64,000 nucleotides of DNA from Thermohalobaculum sp039184865 (GCA_039184865.1 JBCDAV010000011.1:62001-126000), one strand, 5' to 3'; counted from the first letter of the stretch, positions 52,498 to 61,478 are shown. Translations and numbers: made by a program. The notes: generated from the letters alone by a model not told the origin.

Positions 52498-53385
52498 ATG
52501 ACAAAGGCGGGCGTCGTCGGCATCGGCGACATGGGCAGCGGTCTTGCGAAGAACCTGATCGCTGCCGGGTTCGAAACGTTCGGATTTGACCCCGCGGCTG
52601 CGCGGATGCAGGCCTTTGCCGATCTGGGCGGTAAGGGCTGCTCGGATGCCGCCGAGGTCGGGCGCAATGCCGATGCGGTGTTCGTGATGGTGATGACTGG
52701 TGCGCAGGCCAAGGAGGTCATCTTCGGCGAGCGCGGATTGCTGTCCACCATGGCGAGTGGAACGATCATCGTCACGGCGACAATCAAACCGAGCGAGATG
52801 CTGGAAATTGCCGAGGGTTTGTCGGGCGGCAACGCCGCACTGATCGACTCTCCGGTATCAGGCGGCTTCCCGGGAGCACAAGGCGGGACGCTTACGATGA
52901 TGGCATCCGGCAGCGATGCCGCGATGGCAACTGCGAAGCCGGTGATGGAGGCAGTCTCCGCTTCGATCCACCATGTCGGCACCGAGCCGGGGCAGGGCCA
53001 GACCGTCAAGGCGTGCCTGCAGTCTCTGTTGGGAGCGATGTTCTCGGCGACCTTCGAAGCGGCCGCGCTGGCGGCGAAGGCCGGGATCAGCGGCGAGGCC
53101 TTCTACAACGTGGTCGCGAGCGGCTCGGGTGGCTGCACCGTTACCAAGTCCGCGCTCGAGAACATCATTGATCGCAAGTTCGAGGGCACCGGCAGCCACA
53201 TCGCGACCATGCACAAGGACCTCACCATCTCGATGGCGCTGGCACAGGATCTGGGCGTGCCCATGCACACGGCCTCTGCGGCAATGCAGATCTTTCATGC
53301 GGGCAAGACCAAGTATCCCGACGGTGATAACTGGGTGTGCACGCGGGTGATCGAGGAGATCGTCGGCGCGGAGCTGCATCGGTGA
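52498..53385 (+). CDS. NAD(P)-dependent 3-hydroxyisobutyrate dehydrogenase-like oxidoreductase
   Basis: This 295-residue enzyme starts at ATG 52498, five bases after GGGAGG. The nucleotide fold is GVVGIGDMGSGLAKNLIAAG, the substrate motif DSPVSGGFPGA, and the catalytic Lys is in GQTVKACLQ, with a late KDL (MHKDLTISM). It belongs to the beta-hydroxyacid dehydrogenase family, with some likeness to L-threonate dehydrogenases. It should oxidise a 2- or 3-hydroxy acid. Its stop overlaps the following gene as GTGA. Confidence 0.87.
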   Translation: MTKAGVVGIGDMGSGLAKNLIAAGFETFGFDPAAARMQAFADLGGKGCSDAAEVGRNADAVFVMVMTGAQAKEVIFGERGLLSTMASGTIIVTATIKPSEMLEIAEGLSGGNAALIDSPVSGGFPGAQGGTLTMMASGSDAAMATAKPVMEAVSASIHHVGTEPGQGQTVKACLQSLLGAMFSATFEAAALAAKAGISGEAFYNVVASGSGGCTVTKSALENIIDRKFEGTGSHIATMHKDLTISMALAQDLGVPMHTASAAMQIFHAGKTKYPDGDNWVCTRVIEEIVGAELHR

Positions 53386-54245
53386 AGCTCGGAGTCATTT
53401 GCGACGGCATCAGCCGCGATCTGGCGCGTGCAGTCGATGTCATGGACGAGTTCGGCCTGGAGTATGCCGAACTGCAATTCGTCGGCGAGCACGAGGTTGG
53501 CGACCATTCGGCTAGCGAGATCGCCGACATCGACCGGCTCTTGCGCGATCGCGGCAAGCCCGTCTCCTGTCTGTCGCGCCACGTCTTTGCCGGGATGACC
53601 GGGGCCAACACGCCGGGCGACGACCTGCATACGAAGCACATGGATGCGCTCAGGCGGGTCATCGAGATGGCGCAAGTGGTGGGCTCGCCGCTTGTTCGGA
53701 TCATGACGCCGAAGAAAGAACAGATCCTTTGGGGTCAGAACGGAGCCGAGAAATGGAACGTCGCGCACGGGGCCTGGGATGCGATGTTGCCATTGATTGC
53801 ACCCGCTGTGGACCTCGCGCGGGCCGAACGCGTGACGCTCGTGGTTGAGACGGGCAACGGCACGATGGTCAACTCCAATTACACGGCGCGCAAGCTGATC
53901 GATGATCTCAATGCCAAGGGTGTTCTGATGGTGCTCTGGGATCCCGCAAACAACTGCTGGTGCCATGAACGCGCCTATCCGGACGGGTACGACGAGGTGA
54001 AGGACGGATACCTTGGCCATATCCACATCAAGGACGTGCAGGTCGACACGCCGCGCGCGACATTGGAGGTACGCGAAATGGGCAAAGGCCAACTCGCAGA
54101 TCAGTTCCAGCCAATGGCGGATGCGTTGCGCTCAGATGGATACGCTGGCGTGATCTCGTTCGAGAGCGTTTACCATGCCGGCGACGGCGACTTCGAAGCA
54201 GGCTTTCGCGCCTGCATTGGATCGTTTCGTAAGCACTTCGCCTAG
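53382..54245 (+). CDS. TIM-barrel sugar isomerase/epimerase-like protein
   Basis: This 287-residue protein starts with GTG in a 4-base overlap with the preceding dehydrogenase gene. It has the xylose-isomerase-like barrel and a likely metal site: Glu156 in VVETGNG, Asp187 in LWDPANN, His in GHIHIKDV and Glu in ISFESVY. Relatives include hydroxypyruvate isomerase, tagatose epimerase and 2-oxo-tetronate isomerase. It probably acts on the product of the dehydrogenase. The next 269 bp show no gene I can support. Confidence 0.85.
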   Translation: MKLGVICDGISRDLARAVDVMDEFGLEYAELQFVGEHEVGDHSASEIADIDRLLRDRGKPVSCLSRHVFAGMTGANTPGDDLHTKHMDALRRVIEMAQVVGSPLVRIMTPKKEQILWGQNGAEKWNVAHGAWDAMLPLIAPAVDLARAERVTLVVETGNGTMVNSNYTARKLIDDLNAKGVLMVLWDPANNCWCHERAYPDGYDEVKDGYLGHIHIKDVQVDTPRATLEVREMGKGQLADQFQPMADALRSDGYAGVISFESVYHAGDGDFEAGFRACIGSFRKHFA

Positions 54246-54514
54246 CGCGGGCTCTGGACATTTCGGGATGATCCGCAGCGCGATGCGAGGCGCGCTGAAG
54301 ACCGGGCGATGAAGCTGACATGTTGGGCCGCCCGGCCATCCATTCGAACTGGCGTGCCTATCAGTCACTCGACGCCGCGACGATGGCATTTGTCGAGTGT
54401 GCGCTTTCCATCGGCAGGTCCAGCGGAGAAGAGGCATTCGCAACTGCGCTACTGCTGCCGGATCGCAAAGGGGGGGACTGGCGACGCGAATGTGAGGCTT
54501 ATCGATTGTGTCCG

Positions 54515-55474
54515 TTAGCGAACGGGCAGCGTCGTCTGGGCGTCACCGTTCAACAGATCCTTGAGCATCGCCCGGCGCTCCGGAAGTGTCTCCGGCAATG
54601 GCACGCCGGTCTGCACACGGAAATCGCCATCGTATGATCCCGAATAAATCGCCCGGCGCATCCGGAACTCAGCGAGCTTGGCGTCGCGGTCGAAACTGTG
54701 GCCGAGACCGGAGAGCGTAAAGAACGGAGCCTTTTCGATCGGGTCGAGATATCCCTCGACCGAGAGCGATTGTAGCGGGCCGGCGGCGCCGGTGAAGCGC
54801 CCGGCCACGATACGGTCCGGACGAAGACCGTCGCGCCTTTCATCTCCGATCACCGTCGCAAAACTTCCGGGAGCCGGGAGGAAGCTGCTCTCCGTCAGGA
54901 TACGACGATCTCCGATCGCAACACCTGTGCCGTCTGGTGCCCGGGTCACGGAACCCGACAGCACCGAGGAACCACCAAGCGGCAGTTCATCCACGCGCGA
55001 TGCAATAACCGTCGCCCCGCGCCAAACGCCTGAAACGGCCACCCGTGCGCCGCCGCGAAGGTCCCCGATCATGCCAGGCTCCGGAACGACGGTTATGCCG
55101 TTGACAGTCGCTGAACCGTCGGGCGCCGATGACGGTGTTACGCGTCCGATGACCGCGTGCGTTATGTGAATTCGACTTGCGACAAGTCCGTCGTCGATAG
55201 AGGCCGCCTCAATCGTCAGGCTTTGGCCAATGCTGAGGCGATCTGGGGCGACGGCGCCAAAGGCATCGGTCGTCTCGGTCTCGTCGTTCAGCGCGACGCG
55301 AAGACCGTTCACGATCACGCTGCCGAAATCGGTGAGAACGCCGACGATCCCCGTCCCGCCGATGCCGCCCTTCGGCTGCTTCTTGCCCTCGCCGATCTCA
55401 AAGGGAGCGGTACACGCACCGACCGCGGAAGCCCCGAGTGCTGTGAGAATTATGCGGCGATCAATCTTTCTCAT
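54515..55474 (-). CDS. DUF5666 domain lipoprotein
   Basis: This 319-residue protein starts at ATG 55474, inside the end of the upstream gene (14-base overlap). The N-terminus MRKIDRRIILTALGASAVGAC combines a twin-Arg-like motif with a lipobox. The mature part has repeated small beta domains of the DUF5666 type (GGTGIVGVLTDFGSVIVNGLRV; IGRVTPSSAPDGSATVNGITV; GSVTRAPDGTGVAIGDRRI). Function unknown; likely a surface or periplasmic protein. It pairs with the DUF6502 gene. Confidence 0.78.
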   Translation of the reverse strand: MRKIDRRIILTALGASAVGACTAPFEIGEGKKQPKGGIGGTGIVGVLTDFGSVIVNGLRVALNDETETTDAFGAVAPDRLSIGQSLTIEAASIDDGLVASRIHITHAVIGRVTPSSAPDGSATVNGITVVPEPGMIGDLRGGARVAVSGVWRGATVIASRVDELPLGGSSVLSGSVTRAPDGTGVAIGDRRILTESSFLPAPGSFATVIGDERRDGLRPDRIVAGRFTGAAGPLQSLSVEGYLDPIEKAPFFTLSGLGHSFDRDAKLAEFRMRRAIYSGSYDGDFRVQTGVPLPETLPERRAMLKDLLNGDAQTTLPVR

Positions 55475-56312
55475 CGTCTCTCGTCCCAGTCTTGTCGTCG
55501 CTGGCTGCTTCGTCTTCGCGATAGAAATAGACGCCGAACCTGAAGCGGTGCGTCCCGTCAGGCGCGTCGAGGTCCTCGATCTGGTGCAGGTGGGCCAGTT
55601 CGTTGAGGCGAACAAGAGCCGTGCCTGCGAGTTCTCGCGCTTCCTCTTCCAATGTGTCGACCGACCCGGCCGTCAGCCGGTTGTAGAAGACCGCGCGTTC
55701 CATGAATTCAGGCTCATCGGCCAGAAGATTGTCGACGGCGGCCGTGATGTGGTCGCCCACGTTCTCGGCAAAGAAGATAACCTTCTGATCGGGGTCTGTT
55801 GGCCCCAGAAAGGCATCGGCGCGTAGCTTAATCAGGTCGTCCGTTTGCGAGACCAAGCCCTGGCGCAGCAGTTCGTCCAGCACAGTGCGCGGCCGAATAT
55901 CCGTGCTGACGCTTCTCACCAAAGCGTCGAAATCGGGTCCAGCCTCGGATGTTCTCGGAAGGGGCAACGGTTTGCCCTCTCCGTCGCGGGTCTTCGGGTC
56001 CGCGAGCCAGCGTCCCACCACAAGAGCGAGCGTCGTGGTTTTTTCCTGCGCCGCATCCGCCGCGGGCGCATCATCTGAGCGAAACGCACGGACGTCGCCG
56101 CGATGCACTCCCGTCAGCATACTGATCCGGCTGTCGGTCTGCCGGGCCGCGTCGAGACTGAAGTCCTCCTCCGCGACTTCGACGTAGATCCGCTTGATCA
56201 TCCTGTAGAGCGCCGGTGCCGTGACGCCTTGCGCGATCAAGGCGCGCACAAGCGGGCGCAGGACGGACTGCACCCCTTTCGCGAACACGTTGCTGCCTTG
56301 CTCTCGCTCCAT
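55461..56312 (-). CDS. DUF6502 family protein
   Basis: This 283-residue protein starts at ATG 56312 (MEREQGSNVFAKGVQSVLRPLVRALIAQGVTAPAL). The first ~150 residues look like a DNA-binding-type helical domain (VYRMIKRIYVEVAEEDF; SRISMLTGVHRGDVRAF), and the rest is helical with a charged tail. I recall this arrangement as DUF6502, often beside DUF5666 genes; its role is unknown. A regulatory role is possible from the N-terminal pattern. The frame is open to 56948, but that part is antisense to the FAS1 gene and not coding. Confidence 0.75.
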   Translation of the reverse strand: MEREQGSNVFAKGVQSVLRPLVRALIAQGVTAPALYRMIKRIYVEVAEEDFSLDAARQTDSRISMLTGVHRGDVRAFRSDDAPAADAAQEKTTTLALVVGRWLADPKTRDGEGKPLPLPRTSEAGPDFDALVRSVSTDIRPRTVLDELLRQGLVSQTDDLIKLRADAFLGPTDPDQKVIFFAENVGDHITAAVDNLLADEPEFMERAVFYNRLTAGSVDTLEEEARELAGTALVRLNELAHLHQIEDLDAPDGTHRFRFGVYFYREDEAASDDKTGTRDDEKD

Positions 56313-56329
56313 GCATCCGGACTTAACCT

Positions 56330-56411
56330 GCGTGGAAAAAAAAGCCACGGCTTGCCTTGACGTTTTCAGCGCACGGAACAACTTCCGCGAGTGCGTGGAA
56401 AAATATTCCAC
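56330..56411. promoter_or_regulatory. Direct and inverted repeats between DUF6502 and FAS1 genes
   Basis: The 11-base sequence GCGTGGAAAAA occurs at 56330-56340 and again at 56393-56403, exactly 63 bases apart (six helix turns). Each copy is also the left arm of an inverted repeat: CGTGG/CCACG (56331-56349) and the perfect GTGGAA-AAATA-TTCCAC (56395-56411). The pair lies between divergent genes, a good place for a protein that loops DNA to control both. Confidence 0.55.
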
Positions 56412-56429
56412 ACAGAAATGGAGACCACG

Positions 56430-58019
56430 ATGCCCCATCCGAAAACGTTCGAATTCCGCGGCCTGACCTTCACCCTGGACGGCGGCCGTCTGTTCCTGGA
56501 AGACCGTCAGATCAGCTTGAGAGAGTTCTTCCTTTTCGCCCGTGGCAAGCTCGATCTCGCGCCCGAGCCAAAGCCGACGATCGTCGACATCGTGCTCGAT
56601 ACCTCCGGTTCCGAGGGTCTCGATGACAATGGAGGAGACTTCGACATCCTGCGTGAGGCGCTGGTCGCGACCAATCTCGTCAATGTGCTTGCCGACCGTG
56701 ACGCCAATTTCACCGTCTTTGCACCGACCGACGCAGCCTTCATACAACTCGCGCGGGATCTCGGGGCCGATGTCGCGGACGGTGACGAAGCCGGTGCTCT
56801 GAATGCGATCCTCACTGCACTCGAGGGGCTCGCGGGCAACCCTGAGGGCGCGCTCGATCTGCTGTCTCAGGTGCTTCTGTACCACGTCGCTCCGGGTGGC
56901 AGGAGCCTCGAAGATCTTCAGGCAGAGGGAACCGTCGAGACGGCGCAAGGCGGCTCGATCACTCTTTCGGGAACCCAGTTGATCGATGCGGAGCCGGACA
57001 TTGGCGACCCGAACGTCGTCCTGCCCGATCTCGATGCGGCAAACGGCACGATTCAGGTCATCGATCGGGTCCTTCTGCCGATCGACATTCCCGGTAACGA
57101 CTTGCCGAACATCGTCGAAATTGCAGCCGGTAATGACGACTTCAACATTCTCGTGCAGGCGCTTTCAACTGCGGGTCTCGTGCAGACGGTCACCGACCTC
57201 GAGGACGTAACGGTCTTTGCGCCGACGGATGCCGCTTTTACGCAACTTGCGCTCGATCTCGGTTTCGATGGAGATCAGAGCGACGAAAGCGCCGTGTTTG
57301 GCTTTATCGCCGGCGCTCTTGCGGGGCTTGCGCCGGACAATGATCCCATTCCGCTCCTGACGAACATACTTCTGTACCATGTGTCGCCCGGCGCGAAGAC
57401 CGCCTTCCAGATTAACGATGCGGAGGAGATCGAAACGCTATTGGAGGATACGACCTTCACGACGGATGGAACCGAACTGGTCGACAACGAACCGGACATT
57501 GATAATCCGAACATCGTTCTTCCCGACATTGCTGCTGGAAACGGGACGATCCAGGCAATCGACCGCGTGCTCCTGCCACTCGACATTCCGGGGAACACCT
57601 CCGGCGAGGTCATTGAGGGCACCCGGAAGCGGGATCACTTGACCGGGACAGATGGCGATGACGAGATCTTTGGTCTGGGTGGACGAGATCGTCTCGAAGG
57701 CGGCGATGGCGACGACCTGCTGAACGGCGGCTTCGGGCGCGACCTTCTTAACGGAGGTGCCGGCGACGATCATCTGATCGGCGGCTTCGGGGGGGATGTG
57801 TTCGATTTTCGCGAGATCAGCGGCGATGATGTGGTCAAGGATCTGTCGCGTTTCGATCGCGTTCTACTGTCACGGGACGACTTCCTCGACTTCCACGCAT
57901 TGGCAGACGCCACCGAGTTCGTTGGCCATGACGCAGTGATCACCTCGGACGCGGGAACGATCACGCTCTTGGATGTCGGCGAGGACGACTTCAACGGACG
58001 TCTCTTCGACTTCGTGTGA
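56430..58019 (+). CDS. FAS1 (fasciclin) double-domain protein with C-terminal RTX repeats
   Basis: This 529-residue protein starts at ATG 56430, after GGAG at 7 bases; an ATG at 56418 is possible. Two FAS1 domains occupy about residues 45-215 and 220-400. Both have the TVFAPTDAAF motif and the (V/I)LLYHV motif, and both end with a VLPD.D.ANGTIQ..DRVLLP segment. RTX-type repeats follow (GDDEIFGLGGRDRLEGGDGDDLLNGG), about residues 405-465, then a beta-rich tail. No Sec signal is seen, so a type I secretion route is likely. FAS1 domains mediate adhesion. Confidence 0.88.
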   Translation: MPHPKTFEFRGLTFTLDGGRLFLEDRQISLREFFLFARGKLDLAPEPKPTIVDIVLDTSGSEGLDDNGGDFDILREALVATNLVNVLADRDANFTVFAPTDAAFIQLARDLGADVADGDEAGALNAILTALEGLAGNPEGALDLLSQVLLYHVAPGGRSLEDLQAEGTVETAQGGSITLSGTQLIDAEPDIGDPNVVLPDLDAANGTIQVIDRVLLPIDIPGNDLPNIVEIAAGNDDFNILVQALSTAGLVQTVTDLEDVTVFAPTDAAFTQLALDLGFDGDQSDESAVFGFIAGALAGLAPDNDPIPLLTNILLYHVSPGAKTAFQINDAEEIETLLEDTTFTTDGTELVDNEPDIDNPNIVLPDIAAGNGTIQAIDRVLLPLDIPGNTSGEVIEGTRKRDHLTGTDGDDEIFGLGGRDRLEGGDGDDLLNGGFGRDLLNGGAGDDHLIGGFGGDVFDFREISGDDVVKDLSRFDRVLLSRDDFLDFHALADATEFVGHDAVITSDAGTITLLDVGEDDFNGRLFDFV

Positions 58020-58037
58020 GGCCGAGTGATCGAAGTC

Positions 58038-58054
58038 GGCGCGGGTCGCGCGCC
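58038..58054. other. GC-rich hairpin between convergent genes
   Basis: GGCGCG-GGTCG-CGCGCC is a perfect 6-bp stem 19 bp after the FAS1-RTX stop. It has no T-run. It is the only structured element I see in the 233-bp gap before the convergent RTX/Hint gene. Confidence 0.25.
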
Positions 58055-58252
58055 GCCTTCGTTGTAGCAGAGTGCTGGCCGGTGAACGGGAGCGGAATCA
58101 TATTTGCTCGATGCTCTCCCGTGTGGGGCAAGAAACAACCTCCGCAGGTTCGGAACAACCAGGGCGACTTGAATTCGCTGAAGTTATGGGCTGTGCCTAA
58201 GCCATGCGAGCATGTCCCACCACCCTCCCGCGGTTCGCTATGACTTCCGGCA

Positions 58253-61200
58253 TCAGGCAGCGTCATCCCTGGAGGCCGCGGGCGCGGCTTCGCTTCGTCT
58301 CAGTCTAAGCTTGAGTTGCTCGGCAAGGCGTTTGGTCGCCCGACGGGTCAAGATCGGGCGGGACGGAGGCCCAAGCGCACTCGATGGATCGCTTGCCAAT
58401 CCTGGAAGAACGCGCCGTATTTCGGAGCGTGAAGCGGCCGAAAACGTGGAAAGTATATAGCTTCCCGGGCGGAAGCTTTCGGTCATGGCACCTTCTGCAA
58501 ACAAGATCGCATGGTGATCGAGTAGCAGGGCATAATACGTAATGCTCTTCCGTCCGATCATGACCCGGATACCTGCAAGTTCGGTCAAGCCTTTGGCCAA
58601 ACCGAGAAACTGCTGCCCCGTTTCGTCCTCCAGCACCATGCGATGCTGCGGCGAGACCACAAGACGGTTGCGGGGAAGGCCAGGACCAAGCGCACCGGCC
58701 TTGATCTCGACCGGTTTGTCCTTGGCGGTTCGCGGATTGGCCGGACGGCTGAAGTCAATGTCGCGGCGTCCAATCCAGATCAGCGGTTGCGCACCTCGAT
58801 CTGCCGTCAGCACAAGATCGCCGACGCGCAGGTCCTCGACGAGGCGCTCTCCCATCGGGGTCCGTATTTTCGTGCCGGGCGCAAAGCATGGCGGCACACC
58901 CATCGACACCAGCGAGGCAAATTGCGTCGCCGTGGTCGAGGTGTCGACGGTACCATCGGGAACAGCAATACTCTCGCCATTCGGGAAGGTCAGGATTTGA
59001 TCGGAACCGCCGCCGCCCGTGACCACAACCTCGTCCGCAGTAACGGTCCCGCCACCACCGTCGGTCAGGGAAGTGACATCCAGGGTATCGCTGCCGGCAG
59101 TGAAGTCGGTGATGACATCGGTGCCGTCGCCGCTTTGTACGAAGAACGTGTCGTTGCCGCTGCCGCCGGTCAGCGTATCGTTGCCCGCGCCACCGAGGAT
59201 CAGATCGTCGCCGGCACCGCCAGTGATGGAGTCGGCAGCGGTGGATCCGAGCACAACGTCGTTGCCTGCGCCGCCGTCGATCGTGACTGCAGACGAATGC
59301 CCATTGAAGCTGACGATATCGGCATTCGACGTCCCGACGATGTCTTCGATCTCCGCGAAGGTGAGCGTGTTGCTGCTATCGGTTGCTGTGCCCTGTTCGG
59401 ATCCGGACGCCGTGACCGTGATACCGGTCGAGAGCCCGCTGAAGTCGAGAGTGTCCGAGTCCGTGCCGCCTTCGCCGCCGTAAATGACGTCGTTTCCGAA
59501 GCCATCTTCCAGAACGACCGTGTCGCGGCCGTCTCCTCCATAAATCTCGTCGTCACCGCTGCCACCGTGGAGCGTATCGTCCCCGGAACCACCGGAGATG
59601 CTGTCATTGCCCGCGCCGCCGAAAACCGTGTCGTCTGCCGAACCCGCATCTACCTGATCGTTTCCGTCACCGCCGTAGATCGTATCTTCGCTGAAGTTGC
59701 CACCGGTCTCGGCGATGGTGTCGTTCCCATCACCGGCGTAGACGATGTCGTCACCTTGCTCGCCATCGATCAGGTCATCGCCGTTTCCCGCATAGATGGT
59801 GTCGTCTCCGTTGCCGGCATCGATCGAGTCGGCTCCGTCGGCACCGTAAATCTCGTCGTTGCCATTGCCGCCGAACATCGTGTCGTTGCCGATGCCCCCG
59901 TCCAACTCGTCATTGCCAGCCCCGCCGAAGAGCAAGTCCTCGTCTTCGCCGCCGAAAAGCGCATCGTTTCCGTCGCCGCCGTAAAGCGTGTCGTCGCCCA
60001 GCGAGGCCACAATGCTGTCGTCACCGGCGCCGCCGAACAACGTATCGTTTCCGGCGGAGTTCGTGAGGACATCGTCGCCAACGCCGCCGAACAGCGTGTC
60101 ATTGCCGATACCGGTCGAGAGCGTGTCGTTTCCCTCGCCGCCATAAATCACGTCCGACCCGTCGCCGCCCGCGGCCGAGTCGTTGCCTGTTCCAGCGATT
60201 ATGGTGTCGTTTCCGGCGCCACCATCGACGGTGTCGTTGCCCTCGGCGGCGTAGACGAGGTCATCGCCGGCGCCAGCGTCCATTGAGTCGTCGTCGGCTG
60301 TGGGTTCGATCTCTTCGAAGCGCACGGCGTCCACGGCAAAGGTCGCGTTGCCGACCTCGGACCAGATGAAGAGCCGGTCGTGGGCCTCGTCCAGCGTCCC
60401 TCTGAATTCGAAGAACTGCCAGTCATTGGTCGCTGTCACGGTGTTCGAGACGAACTCCTGCGGCCCGCCGAGACCGGACTGGTAACTGAGCGTCAGCTCC
60501 TGATCGGGGCCGTCGGTCCTTGCCCAGAAACTCAGCCGGTACTCCGCCCCGACATTGAGCGTATCCGTGTCCACGTCGAGGCGCACGCCCCCGAAGTTTC
60601 CTGCGTCTTCCGTATTGTCGGACGTGAACACCAGAGCGGTATTGCCGGTTGGCGAGCCGAGACTGTCGTTCACGGCAAACGTCGAGTCCTGGTACTGTGT
60701 GACGCCGGACAGGTCGTCGAAGTCTTCGGACACGGCTGTCGAGACGGCGTCGGTCCCGTCCGATCCCATGAGCGTGTCATCGCCCGCGCCGGTCTGTATC
60801 GTATCGTTTCCGAAGCCGCCGCGGATAAAGGCGGTGTCGTCTCCCGCCGTGATGCTGTCGTTGCCTTGGCCGCCGTCGAGAATGTTCTCTCCGGCGGTGT
60901 CGGTCAGAACGTCGTCGCCAGCGCCACCGTAGAGCGCGTCGTTTCCGGCACCTCCATCAAGACTGTCTGCTCCGCCACCGCCGCTCAGTGCGTCGTCGTC
61001 ATTGTTGCCGTAGAGAGAGTCTCCGTCATCGCCACCGAACAACCGGTCGGCCCCGTCGCCCCCTGCGAGCGTATCCGTCCCGCTCCCACCGAAAAGGGTG
61101 TCGTCCGAGCCGTCATCGTCGCCCATGACGGTGTCACCGGAACTCGCTGTCGCGCCATCATAGCCGAGCAGCATGTCATTGCCCGAGCCACCGAAGATCG

Positions 61201-61321
61201 TGTCGTTGCCGTCGCGGCCCTCGACATTGTCGCTTCCGTCTCCGGCGTAGATCTCATCGCCAACCGTGCCGTCGGTTCCGGCTACGAAGTCGTCGCCGCT
61301 GCTTCCGTTCACCGTCGCCAT
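58253..61321 (-). CDS. Large RTX-repeat protein with inserted carbohydrate-binding-like domain and Hint domain
   Basis: The product has 1022 residues. Residues 1-180 are RTX calcium-binding repeats (GGxGxDxxx pattern). About 195-345 is a different, beta-rich domain (EDFDDLSGVTQYQDSTF; FGGVRLDVDTDTL; YRLSFWARTDG; FAVDAVRFEEIEP) like a family 4/9-type carbohydrate-binding module. More RTX repeats cover about 345-740. A Hint domain begins at Cys812 (CFAPGTKIRTPMGERLVEDLRVGDLVLT, then RNRLVVSPQHRMVLED). The tail is basic. No Sec signal; type I secretion is expected. The Hint domain suggests self-cleavage, as known for other Rhodobacteraceae RTX/Hint proteins. Confidence 0.9.
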   Translation of the reverse strand: MATVNGSSGDDFVAGTDGTVGDEIYAGDGSDNVEGRDGNDTIFGGSGNDMLLGYDGATASSGDTVMGDDDGSDDTLFGGSGTDTLAGGDGADRLFGGDDGDSLYGNNDDDALSGGGGADSLDGGAGNDALYGGAGDDVLTDTAGENILDGGQGNDSITAGDDTAFIRGGFGNDTIQTGAGDDTLMGSDGTDAVSTAVSEDFDDLSGVTQYQDSTFAVNDSLGSPTGNTALVFTSDNTEDAGNFGGVRLDVDTDTLNVGAEYRLSFWARTDGPDQELTLSYQSGLGGPQEFVSNTVTATNDWQFFEFRGTLDEAHDRLFIWSEVGNATFAVDAVRFEEIEPTADDDSMDAGAGDDLVYAAEGNDTVDGGAGNDTIIAGTGNDSAAGGDGSDVIYGGEGNDTLSTGIGNDTLFGGVGDDVLTNSAGNDTLFGGAGDDSIVASLGDDTLYGGDGNDALFGGEDEDLLFGGAGNDELDGGIGNDTMFGGNGNDEIYGADGADSIDAGNGDDTIYAGNGDDLIDGEQGDDIVYAGDGNDTIAETGGNFSEDTIYGGDGNDQVDAGSADDTVFGGAGNDSISGGSGDDTLHGGSGDDEIYGGDGRDTVVLEDGFGNDVIYGGEGGTDSDTLDFSGLSTGITVTASGSEQGTATDSSNTLTFAEIEDIVGTSNADIVSFNGHSSAVTIDGGAGNDVVLGSTAADSITGGAGDDLILGGAGNDTLTGGSGNDTFFVQSGDGTDVITDFTAGSDTLDVTSLTDGGGGTVTADEVVVTGGGGSDQILTFPNGESIAVPDGTVDTSTTATQFASLVSMGVPPCFAPGTKIRTPMGERLVEDLRVGDLVLTADRGAQPLIWIGRRDIDFSRPANPRTAKDKPVEIKAGALGPGLPRNRLVVSPQHRMVLEDETGQQFLGLAKGLTELAGIRVMIGRKSITYYALLLDHHAILFAEGAMTESFRPGSYILSTFSAASRSEIRRVLPGLASDPSSALGPPSRPILTRRATKRLAEQLKLRLRRSEAAPAASRDDAA
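59100..61290 (-). repeat. Coding repeats for RTX nonapeptides
   Basis: Repeated 27-base units encode GGxGxDxIx-type nonapeptides. They are grouped in two main blocks (about 60780-61290 and 59500-60290), plus a short block near 59100-59270, interrupted by the carbohydrate-binding-like domain. Each unit contributes to a calcium-bound beta roll outside the cell. Confidence 0.85.
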
Positions 61322-61478
61322 AAGCGCTTTCCCGGCTCATGCTGAATTGCCGGGGCAGCTTCGCCGCGTTCGGTTTCGGTCTGATTAAGATGCCGATTAC
61401 CATGATGGTTCGCGCACCGCAGGAAGCGTTGTCATCGCCTCGCCGGTGGACGCCGTCGCCTGTCCCGTAATCTCGAAC

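Noticed and set aside
50691..54245. L-threonate degradation operon
   Set aside because: The dehydrogenase and isomerase resemble that pathway, but the kinase and aldolase are missing and an enolase-superfamily enzyme is present instead.
54320..54637. Small plus-strand open frame after the TIM-barrel gene
   Set aside because: No recognisable domain, no ribosome site, and its second half is antisense to the DUF5666 gene. I could not show it to be a gene or a remnant.
56313..56948. N-terminal extension of the DUF6502 frame
   Set aside because: It runs antisense through the FAS1 gene and has no family likeness; the real protein begins at 56312.
59100..61290. Regularly spaced short repeats that might be taken for a CRISPR-like or satellite array
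   Set aside because: The units are 27 bases in frame and encode RTX nonapeptides within one long gene; there are no unique spacers.
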